This document shows, in pieces, positions 42,223 through 48,927 of a DNA stretch of 64,000 nucleotides. The stretch covers positions 161,760-225,759 of the forward strand of contig NZ_JPRK01000015.1 of the NCBI RefSeq assembly GCF_000832125.1, in the 5' to 3' direction. A program made the position numbers and the translations under genes. This DNA is from Flavobacterium hibernum (GTDB lineage Bacteria; Bacteroidota; Bacteroidia; Flavobacteriales; Flavobacteriaceae). Under the pieces are notes generated by a model. The model did not search any database. It was not told the DNA's origin and saw only the letters and a list, made by a program, of their open reading frames with translations. The first letter of the stretch is position 1, and every line of letters starts with the position of its first letter.

Positions 42223-42676
42223 AACTTTCTTGTTTGCTTCATTTTGCATCGACGTTGCTATACAACTCTTCAATGAATATATTGTAGTTCGATTTAATTC
42301 AATGATATAACATACCCAATGAAAATGAAGGTTTAATAAATGAACTATTTACGATAAGAGTGTCCCTGTCTAGAGTTGCGACAGGGCAAAATGAATAAAC
42401 TCTTTTGAGCTTTTTAAGAAAGTATCATCATGCAAATACAATAACGTGCACATTAAGCACATCAAACAGCTATTTATTAAATAAAAATTGGCAGTTACCA
42501 TTATTGTAATTTTAATCTTTGGCAATATACGCATTTTTTTTCTTACAAAAAGAAGATTCTAGAGAGATAACGCTTTATCTGCTTACTCGGTAAATTTCTC
42601 CGCTCGTGAAGACAATCAAAATCAATTCCTTAAACTTTTCGGGCACGAGCGGGACGCTCGCGCTAGTCTGAGAAAT
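42223..42676. repeat. Gap with a hairpin and a family C repeat
   Basis: At 42364-42386, CCCTGTC-tagagttgc-GACAGGG is a small hairpin without T run. At about 42598-42668 CCGCTCGTGAAGACAATC and GGGCACGAGCGGGACGCTCG with GCGCTAG form a decayed family C copy related to 10469. Nothing gene-like is seen. Confidence 0.55.
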
Positions 42677-42922
42677 TTATTCAACATCTAAATAAGGATT
42701 TAAAACTTCGGCTAATTCATTCAACCAATAAAAACTATTTTCTAGATTTACTATATTGTTTTGAAGTGTTTCATGTTCTCTCATTAATCCTAAAGCAATT
42801 ATATAATTTAGTTGCCTTATTGACTTAGCCATTACTTTTGGCTCAACCGACCTATTGAAAAAATCGATTAGTTTCTTTTCAGTTTCTTTTGAAAAGGTGT
42901 TTGTATTATCAACTGTTTCCAT
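42677..42922 (-). CDS. Small conserved helical protein with operator-bearing promoter
   Basis: 81 residues from the ATG at 42922 (METVDNT). A longer start at 42958 would fall at the predicted transcription start. The aligned position upstream of the gene at 44216 leads only to a short stop-containing frame, so the later ATG is preferred. The protein is helical: EKKLIDFFNRSVEPKVMAKS, then LNYIIALGLMREHETLQNNI and an acidic end. It seems related in size and style to the proteins at 9762 and 44216, although weakly in sequence. Function unknown. Confidence 0.65.
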   Translation of the reverse strand: METVDNTNTFSKETEKKLIDFFNRSVEPKVMAKSIRQLNYIIALGLMREHETLQNNIVNLENSFYWLNELAEVLNPYLDVE

Positions 42923-42963
42923 TATTGAATTGTATTTATTCTTGTCGTTTATTTTCATCGAAA

Positions 42964-43024
42964 CAAAACTACAAGTAATACTTTACTTTTAAGTGATCGT
43001 ATACAACTGATTGTATACAACCGA
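42964..43024 (-). promoter_or_regulatory. Promoter with GTATACAAC direct repeats, gene at 42677
   Basis: Minus strand -7 box TAGTTTTG (42971-42964). Upstream, plus-strand GTATACAACTGA (42999-43010) and GTATACAACCGA (43013-43024) are direct repeats with a 14-base period. The second includes the palindrome TTGTATACAA. There is no TTG -33 box (CTT instead), so activation by a regulator is likely. The same arrangement and spacing is at 44596-44656. Confidence 0.6.
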
Positions 43025-43057
43025 AAATCCCGCTCATGAAAGCGATCAAAAACAATC

Positions 43058-43819
43058 TCAAATAATCTTATTGTCTTTAGCAAAAGAAAGCGCTTCGGTG
43101 AAATTTTTAACTTCAAAAGCTTCAAAAATTTTTCTTCTGTAATATTTTATCGTATCGGGAGAAACAAACATTTTTTCGGCAATCTGATTTATGGTTAAAC
43201 CCTGAGCATATAACCGAAGTATTTCTAATTCTTTGTCTTTTAATTTTGATTTATTTTTTGCAATCCAGACTTTATCAGATAAATCAAATTTCCACAAAGT
43301 ATCTGAACCCTGCTTATTTATAATAATGTTTCCGGCTTTTTTATTGTGTGAGATAGAAACCAGACACAAGGATTTCCAAACTGCCCCTTGCTGATTAAGA
43401 AAAAGAGGCGTTAGTTTATGATTAATAAGAATAGGTTTGTCGTATTTCCCTTTTAAATGAAAATCATAAGATATGCTGTATAATTTTCGTTCGTCATTAT
43501 TAGGTAGTTTATCATAAAAATCAAATCCGGCATTGTTGATCGTGTTTAATAACTGTAGATCTTCTGTTGGAACATTCTTAAAATAGAATTCATACCCCAT
43601 TTCAAGAACTTCTTCTGCAGAAAACCCACATAAAAACAAAGGATTATTAGACACGTATTCGAACTTCATTTCTTCATAATCGATTACATAAATACTTTGA
43701 TACGTTATTTTTGCAAAAGATTTTACCACTTCCAAATAATTACCAAACTGAAATTTGTCAGCCTCTGATGTGGCTTCAATCTTGTTGCGGTTGAGTAAAG
43801 ATTTTTTTTCATTTTCCAT
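43058..43819 (-). CDS. PAS-LuxR transcriptional regulator
   Basis: 253 residues. The N-terminal PAS-like domain covers ~30-150 (SIYVIDYEEMKFEYVSNNPLFLCGFSAEEV). The C-terminal LuxR/FixJ helix-turn-helix covers ~190-250 (KLKDKELEILRLYAQGLTINQIAEKMFVSPDTIKYYRRKIFEAF). No receiver domain. It lies between the two genes that carry GTATACAACCGA repeats in their promoters, and it could be their activator; this is inference from position only. Transcribed alone. Confidence 0.88.
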   Translation of the reverse strand: MENEKKSLLNRNKIEATSEADKFQFGNYLEVVKSFAKITYQSIYVIDYEEMKFEYVSNNPLFLCGFSAEEVLEMGYEFYFKNVPTEDLQLLNTINNAGFDFYDKLPNNDERKLYSISYDFHLKGKYDKPILINHKLTPLFLNQQGAVWKSLCLVSISHNKKAGNIIINKQGSDTLWKFDLSDKVWIAKNKSKLKDKELEILRLYAQGLTINQIAEKMFVSPDTIKYYRRKIFEAFEVKNFTEALSFAKDNKII

Positions 43820-43907
43820 CTTATAAAAATACTAAAAACTACACAAAAGTGTAAAATGAATTTAAAATCTATTACTTTTTTTTGCATTAAGTTTCAACTT
43901 TTTCATT

Positions 43908-44153
43908 ATGAGAAATAAATCAGTATCAGATTCTAGTTTAAAAGAACTAATTAAGAATAAAAAAGCGTTAAAAATAATTAGTATCGGGTTAGGCATTTTA
44001 TGGATTCTTATTCTGACTTGGATCGTTAGTATACCAAAATACAAGTTAATTTTTACGCTGTTGACGATTGCCATTACAACGATAATCCCAATTTTAATTT
44101 TTATAAGTCAAATAGATTCCGAAATTAAAAAACGTAATTCGCAGAACAATTAA
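43908..44153 (+). CDS. Small two-helix membrane protein
   Basis: 81 residues: charged N-terminus (SLKELIKNKKALK), then two transmembrane helices (~22-42 and ~48-68), then a basic tail. It resembles a small Bacteroidetes family often labelled redox-active disulfide protein 2, but there is no Cys here, so that label would mislead. It is divergent from the LuxR gene across 88 bases. Confidence 0.65.
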   Translation: MRNKSVSDSSLKELIKNKKALKIISIGLGILWILILTWIVSIPKYKLIFTLLTIAITTIIPILIFISQIDSEIKKRNSQNN

Positions 44154-44215
44154 TGAATCTTCGTAAGATTTAATCTGACCGCTTGCGCTCACTCAACAAT
44201 AAAACACATACTACA

Positions 44216-44545
44216 TTAAACCTGCAAATGCAGTTTATGCAAATCGTCTAATATCTCCATTTCATCTTCGGGAAGTAGTTGCAATGCAATTTCGAGTAAA
44301 GTCATTACATTAATATCCGATACTTTTGTTGTGTTAGACAAATTTCTAACATCGTCGTTGAGCAAAATAATACTTGCTTTAAGCAAATCTGAAACCATTA
44401 AATTTAATTCGTTGTAACAAGATACTCTTAGTGTTACGCTAAGCGAATTATCATTACTATTTTCTGGTTTTAGTTTAGTGAATTTATTAATTCTATTCAT
44501 CGATTCTAAAAATTCCGTGATTTGTTCTTTATGTTGTATTTCCAT
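44216..44545 (-). CDS. Small conserved protein, paralogue of the gene at 9762
   Basis: 109 residues, starts MEIQHKEQ. Helical and acidic: NELNLMVSDLLKASIILLNDD, then VMTLLEIALQLLPEDEMEILDDLHKL. It aligns with the 105-residue protein at 9762 along its length. Its promoter at 44596-44656 has the same GTATACAAC direct repeats, in the same place, as the gene at 42677. Both probably respond to one regulator. No named domain; function unknown. Confidence 0.7.
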   Translation of the reverse strand: MEIQHKEQITEFLESMNRINKFTKLKPENSNDNSLSVTLRVSCYNELNLMVSDLLKASIILLNDDVRNLSNTTKVSDINVMTLLEIALQLLPEDEMEILDDLHKLHLQV

Positions 44546-44595
44546 GATTGAATTTTAGTTGATCGTTAATCTTTTACTCTGATTTTTCATCGAAA

Positions 44596-44656
44596 CGAAA
44601 TTACACGTTATAGATTACTTTTAAGGGATTGTATACAACCGAGTGTTTACAACCGA
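44596..44656 (-). promoter_or_regulatory. Promoter with GTATACAAC direct repeats, gene at 44216
   Basis: Minus strand -7-like TAATTTCG (44603-44596). Plus-strand GTATACAACCGA (44631-44642) and GTTTACAACCGA (44645-44656) have a 14-base period and the same distance to the -7 box as at 42964. The stretch between (ACTTTTAAG.GAT) is also conserved. A short ATG...TAA frame of 11 codons (44590-44555) lies in the leader. The rest of 44546-44847 shows nothing else. Confidence 0.6.
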
Positions 44657-44847
44657 CATTCATAATTATAGATTTATTCAAAAATTTGTGATCGGTTCCA
44701 TCAAGCATTCTCTCTTAAAAAGTCACGAACGCAGACGAAATCTCCCTCCTTTTTTATGTGCAAAATTCAATAAATATTAAAAATAAGAAAAATCCTATTT
44801 TATTAATTTATTGACGTATATTCGAATAAACCGTAAATCTCTTTATT

Positions 44848-45183
44848 ATGAAAACTATTAAACGTTTATTAGCTATTGCAATAGCTTATATTTTCTCGGG
44901 ATTGTTATTTCAAAATTTTGTAGTTTTTACAATGTCGTTAGGATCGCTTTGGATCAATATTCAGTATTATTGGATATTATTTATTGGTCTGTTTCTTTCC
45001 ATAATTAATTACTTTTTACCGCGTAAAGTTTTGCTTTATGTTTATGGTTTTATATTTACTTGTTGTCTTTGTTTTATGGCAATTTCGGCTATAGAATCGC
45101 TTCAGAATTTAAAACATATGTCACTATTAGTTTTCATCACAATATTTGCAGGAACAACATTTGCCATAAAAAAACGGGAATGA
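44848..45183 (+). CDS. Four-helix hypothetical membrane protein
   Basis: 111 residues with four predicted transmembrane segments (LLAIAIAYIFSGLLFQNFVVF; YYWILFIGLFLSIINYFL; LLYVYGFIFTCCLCFMAI; LLVFITIFAGTTFAI). Short loops and a KKRE basic end. No named family. First of a run of small membrane or exported proteins on the plus strand to 48.8 kb. Ends at a terminator at 45226. Confidence 0.65.
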   Translation: MKTIKRLLAIAIAYIFSGLLFQNFVVFTMSLGSLWINIQYYWILFIGLFLSIINYFLPRKVLLYVYGFIFTCCLCFMAISAIESLQNLKHMSLLVFITIFAGTTFAIKKRE

Positions 45184-45225
45184 TTTAATACGAGATTTAT
45201 AAATTCATGCACGAAAAAGCAAAAC

Positions 45226-45260
45226 AAAAAAGCTACAAGAAAATATTTTTGTAGCTTTTT
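45226..45260 (+). terminator. Terminator of the gene at 44848
   Basis: AAAAAGCTACAA-gaaaatatt-TTGTAGCTTTTT. Confidence 0.8.
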
Positions 45261-45362
45261 AATATTTATAAAAAGAAAAAAACAATCTTTGTGTAAGCAG
45301 TTTAAAATATGATAAGAATCTCTAACCAAGACAATTCAATAGAAATAAAACCAAAACACAAA

Positions 45363-45707
45363 ATGAACAAATTTGACTTTAATAATAAAAGTTTTGCTCT
45401 TATTCAAAACTCCGAAAATGGACAAGTAAACACCGAAACCATTTTTAATTACAAACAAGACGACAATCTTGTAACTGCCGATTATTTTGGAGGTTCTATA
45501 AAATACGGAAAAATTATTGCCGAATTAAAAGACGACAAATTAAACATGCTTTATCAATGTTTAACAACAGATAATGAATTAAAAGCCGGCAAAGCATTAG
45601 CCCAAATTGAGTTAACAGAAAATGGCAAAATCAAATTGTCTTTGGATTGGGAATGGCTAACGAACGGAAGTGAAAAAGGAAAATCTGAATACATCGAAAT
45701 TGAATAA
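45363..45707 (+). CDS. Small beta-rich cytoplasmic protein
   Basis: 114 residues from the ATG at 45363; the frame is open from 45309, but MNKFDFNNKSFALIQNSENG fits the start of the family. Repeated beta hairpins: ETIFNYKQDDNLVTADYFGGSIKYGKIIAELK, LNMLYQCLTTDNELKAGKA, and the end SLDWEWLTNGSEKG. Databases often label this family n-acetylglutamate synthase. It is far too small and lacks any acetyltransferase motif, so I do not endorse that name. Function unknown. Confidence 0.65.
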   Translation: MNKFDFNNKSFALIQNSENGQVNTETIFNYKQDDNLVTADYFGGSIKYGKIIAELKDDKLNMLYQCLTTDNELKAGKALAQIELTENGKIKLSLDWEWLTNGSEKGKSEYIEIE

Positions 45708-45781
45708 AACAAAGATGCTGTAACAGAATTAGACAATTATATTTAGCATTACGATATTTATAAAGAAACAAATCGTTAAAA

Positions 45782-46021
45782 ATGGATTTTATAGCATTAT
45801 TATCTGGTCGGATTTTATTGGAGTTTTTAGGAGCTTCAACTAGATTTCTTTATGTGAACTTAGCATGCTTACTAAACGATAACGAATTTACAACATTTTC
45901 GAGCATATGGTCGCCAACCGGAAATGCTACAAAAAAGGACGAAAACAGCTCTCGAAATCATATGATTGGTGTACTATCGTTTGGAGTAATGATATTTTTG
46001 CTAATCATTTTTAACACCTAA
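45782..46021 (+). CDS. Small hypothetical membrane protein
   Basis: 79 residues with a hydrophobic N-terminal segment (IALLSGRILLEFLGASTRFLYVNLACLL) and a C-terminal transmembrane helix (MIGVLSFGVMIFLLIIFNT), joined by a polar stretch. No named family. It is the only reading frame in its gap and has an AT-rich leader like its neighbours. Moderate support only. Confidence 0.5.
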   Translation: MDFIALLSGRILLEFLGASTRFLYVNLACLLNDNEFTTFSSIWSPTGNATKKDENSSRNHMIGVLSFGVMIFLLIIFNT

Positions 46022-46142
46022 TCTTTACCGAAAAAACTTCGCACCAGAGCATATAAGATTAAGACTTATAATATGATAATTATTTTATAGAATAATCTAG
46101 ATTTGCAATCAATAATGACAAATATTACTAATTAAAAACATC

Positions 46143-46796
46143 ATGAAAAAAATATACCTAAATCTTTTATTATTAACGCTTATTCCGTTGCAAGGCTTTT
46201 GTCAACTAAAAAAAGTTGATCCTCCGCCGATTAAAGAGGAGCTAATAATTACAGATCAAGAAGACGGGAAAATTGAAGACGGCAAATATAAATGCAACTT
46301 ATTTGATTGGCAAATCGAAATTCCGGAAGGCTTTACTATAACCTCAAAAGAAAGAACAAAAGAGTTAGAAGATAAAGGCTACGAAGCGATGAAAGAACAT
46401 AGTTCGCAAGGAAAAAATATTAGCCGCGCTACTACAACTTTAATCAGTTTTGAAAAAGACAAATACAATATTTTTAGTGCCAACTACGAGTCTTTAGTGG
46501 GCAAAAAAAAGATGACTTTTGACGAGTACAAAGCTTTCATGCTTAAGTTACTCGACGAAACTTATTCTGGCAAAGGAATGAAATTTGACATTAAAAGTAG
46601 TGATATGAAATTAGGGAAATATGATTTTAATAAAATTATAGTCCATTTGTACCATCCTAAAACCGATGCACTAATTTTAACTCAGGAATTTTACAGCTCT
46701 TACATCAACAATCATCTTTATACGGCAGGTCTTAATTATCAAGACGAAAATTTAGGCTATATTATGAGTTACAATTTTATGAAATCTTTTAAATAA
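46143..46796 (+). CDS. Secreted hypothetical protein
   Basis: 217 residues. Signal peptide (LLLLTLIPLQGFCQ). The mature domain is alpha/beta, with FDWQIEIPEGFTITSKERTKELEDKGYEAMKEHS and SNHLYTAGLNYQDE toward the end, similar in style to periplasmic proteins that handle small cell-envelope stress signals, though I recognise no named family. It is followed 68 bases later by a membrane-anchored protein on the same strand. Confidence 0.65.
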   Translation: MKKIYLNLLLLTLIPLQGFCQLKKVDPPPIKEELIITDQEDGKIEDGKYKCNLFDWQIEIPEGFTITSKERTKELEDKGYEAMKEHSSQGKNISRATTTLISFEKDKYNIFSANYESLVGKKKMTFDEYKAFMLKLLDETYSGKGMKFDIKSSDMKLGKYDFNKIIVHLYHPKTDALILTQEFYSSYINNHLYTAGLNYQDENLGYIMSYNFMKSFK

Positions 46797-46864
46797 GTTC
46801 TAAGCTTGTTCTTAGTTAAAATACTTTTTGAAACAAATAAAAATCCTTTGTCCTATCCTAAATA

Positions 46865-47473
46865 ATGAACCTAAAAAACCATAAGTTTTTCCAGAAATAT
46901 AAATATCTCAAGTATATATTATTGGCGCATCTGGCGTTTTCTATACTTCTCCTAACTTCGACCTTGGTACATGGCTTTACAAATCATGATGTTGTTGGAA
47001 TTTTTAAAGCTCCTTATCAAAATTATAAAGCTTTAAACAATCCCGAAAAATACCTTCAAAAAGTGTTTTTTGTAGTCGATACCGCTTATATCGAAACACA
47101 AATATCACCAAATCGAGGCTCGGCACCTAGTCATAAAGATTACACTATTATTAAAGGTAATCTCTTGAACTCTAAAGCAAAAAGAGAAATAACATGTACA
47201 TATGACGTTCTGGATAGAATTTACAGATCTCGTTACAACTATAATACTGGCGAAATAATCGTTAAAAAAGTAAAAGGAATTAATGTATGGAAAAGTACAA
47301 TTAACGATGAAGTTTTTTTAGGTAATGAGAAAGCTATGAGCGCCGAAAGAGATAACGCTATCGGACATATTTATTTTCAAGTTACATTGATACCGCTTCT
47401 TATCATTTTGTTTATTTTAAAGAGAAAATCTGAAGAACGAGAACCACGAGAAAAAAAGCCATTAACAAATTAA
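46865..47473 (+). CDS. Two-pass membrane protein with extracytoplasmic domain
   Basis: 202 residues. One transmembrane helix lies at ~17-36 (LKYILLAHLAFSILLLTSTLV). The extracytoplasmic part is ~140 residues (KVFFVVDTAYIETQ ... TGEIIVKKVKGINVWKS), and a second helix lies near 175-190 before a charged tail (KRKSEEREPREKK). This resembles DUF3592-type proteins in plan, but I am not sure. It precedes the next secreted gene by ten bases, so they are probably cotranscribed. Confidence 0.6.
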   Translation: MNLKNHKFFQKYKYLKYILLAHLAFSILLLTSTLVHGFTNHDVVGIFKAPYQNYKALNNPEKYLQKVFFVVDTAYIETQISPNRGSAPSHKDYTIIKGNLLNSKAKREITCTYDVLDRIYRSRYNYNTGEIIVKKVKGINVWKSTINDEVFLGNEKAMSAERDNAIGHIYFQVTLIPLLIILFILKRKSEEREPREKKPLTN

Positions 47474-47483
47474 AACCATAACT

Positions 47484-47912
47484 ATGAAATTAACCATCAC
47501 CGCTTTACTTTTAATTTTTAACCTTACTTTATTTGCGCAATCTAAACAAATTGCTGGCAATTATACACGCTCGCTTAGTGAAGAAGGAAAACACACTATT
47601 GAATATAAACTGACTTTAAATGAAGACGGAACTTTCGAATTTCATTCCTACACAAAGTTGCAAGGCGGAACTCCACCTGAAGTAAACAAATATGGAAAAG
47701 GAAAATGGAGCGTAAAAAACAATGTAGTTACTTTTTCTTCAGACAAAAAAGAGGATTTAAACTCAAAATATACTTTAGATTTTAGCAATTCTACTGCAAG
47801 ATTTATTACCAAAAAACCTAGAGACAAAACAGATCAAATCGTAAAAACCAGACTTACGTTTCTTGATTCTAAAATGTTCTGGTTAAAAGGAATTGATATT
47901 TTTAAAATATAA
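47484..47912 (+). CDS. Secreted lipocalin-like small protein
   Basis: 142 residues. Signal peptide (TALLLIFNLTLFAQ). The mature part follows a lipocalin-like or NlpE-like beta pattern: IAGNYTRSLSEEGKHTIEYKLTLNEDGTFEFHSY, then KGKWSVKNNVVTFSSDKKE. Such domains bind small hydrophobic ligands or sense the envelope in other proteins; no specific function can be assigned. Ten bases after the two-pass membrane gene, likely one operon. Confidence 0.65.
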   Translation: MKLTITALLLIFNLTLFAQSKQIAGNYTRSLSEEGKHTIEYKLTLNEDGTFEFHSYTKLQGGTPPEVNKYGKGKWSVKNNVVTFSSDKKEDLNSKYTLDFSNSTARFITKKPRDKTDQIVKTRLTFLDSKMFWLKGIDIFKI

Positions 47913-48034
47913 TTTCAAAGATATTCCATTAGCTTTTTGTTTAATTTCGATATCATTATAAAAGAATTTTAAATTTACTTTGTAATTCAAAGTACTTTCT
48001 TTATATTTAAAATATAATCTTAATCTTTATTAAG

Positions 48035-48337
48035 ATGGAATCAAAATCATTTAGCATTGTTACCTCGATTTCGATAGTATTGGCAGTTACAGCAACAATA
48101 TTTAGTCTAATTGGTATTACAATTACTGGTTTTTATCCAGGAATTATTGTTTTACTTTTAGTCACATTGATTGCAGTTGCTTCTAAGTTTTACGGCAAAA
48201 AAATAAGCAATCACTCTCAGGACTTTCAGAAAAATTACTACACGATCTTAACAATAATTAATGTACTTCTAATTGTAATTATTTTATGGATGTCGTTTGT
48301 AATTGTTCATGATCGTATTCTTCACGACTGTTGTTAA
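48035..48337 (+). CDS. Small three-helix membrane protein
   Basis: 100 residues: three transmembrane segments (ISIVLAVTATIFSLIGITITGFY; IIVLLLVTLIAVASKFY; ILTIINVLLIVIILWMSFVIV) and a Cys-Cys end (HDCC). No named family. It has its own AT-rich leader and is 59 bases before the next lipoprotein gene. Confidence 0.6.
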   Translation: MESKSFSIVTSISIVLAVTATIFSLIGITITGFYPGIIVLLLVTLIAVASKFYGKKISNHSQDFQKNYYTILTIINVLLIVIILWMSFVIVHDRILHDCC

Positions 48338-48395
48338 TTTCTATTTAGACAGCGATATCTAATAAGCAAAATGGCTGAAAAACAGTAAAAAACAT

Positions 48396-48806
48396 ATGCG
48401 GAAATTTATTTTTACAATTTTAATTTCAATTATATTAATCTCCTGTTTTGGTTTATTTGATAGTGATTCAGATACTATTGTTGATGATTATAAAGTGAGC
48501 TGGATTGATATACGTGAAACAAGATCTTTAAATAAAGGAGAAAGATTAGTTCCACCTTATGTTTATGCCGTTGGACATAATTCAAAATATATTTATGCCA
48601 AACAACATCCTCTTCTTGAAAATACAAAAGAAAAAATAGATCTAAAAATAACGTACTACTATATTTTAGAGCGTACAAAAAATACTTTTCAAGATAAAAC
48701 AATAATTGGACCTTTGAGTAAAATTGACTTTGAAAAAAGATGCAGAGAACTTGCTATAAAAGATATTGAGTTTGATTTAACTTATCCTACTAATTTATAC
48801 TTCTGA
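48396..48806 (+). CDS. DUF3997-like lipoprotein
   Basis: 136 residues. Lipobox ILISC with Cys about residue 17. The mature part resembles DUF3997: DDYKVSWIDIRETRSL, PYVYAVGHNSKYIYAKQHP, YYYILERTK, IIGPLSKIDFEKRCRELAIKDI. Members are small envelope lipoproteins of unknown role that recur as tandem copies in Bacteroidetes. The assignment rests on pattern memory, so moderate confidence. Confidence 0.6.
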   Translation: MRKFIFTILISIILISCFGLFDSDSDTIVDDYKVSWIDIRETRSLNKGERLVPPYVYAVGHNSKYIYAKQHPLLENTKEKIDLKITYYYILERTKNTFQDKTIIGPLSKIDFEKRCRELAIKDIEFDLTYPTNLYF

Positions 48807-48927
48807 CTATGAGATTGCTTCGTTCCTCGCAAAGACTTATTAGATCGCGCATTCGTAATTGCTTAAGATTTCATTTCGATACCAAATTCTAAATCCTTAA
48901 TTTCGCCTTTAATTAAGAAGGAGAAAA

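Noticed and set aside
45363..45707. N-acetylglutamate synthase label for the small protein
   Set aside because: 114 residues without GNAT or kinase-like motifs cannot support that activity; the name is a database artefact.
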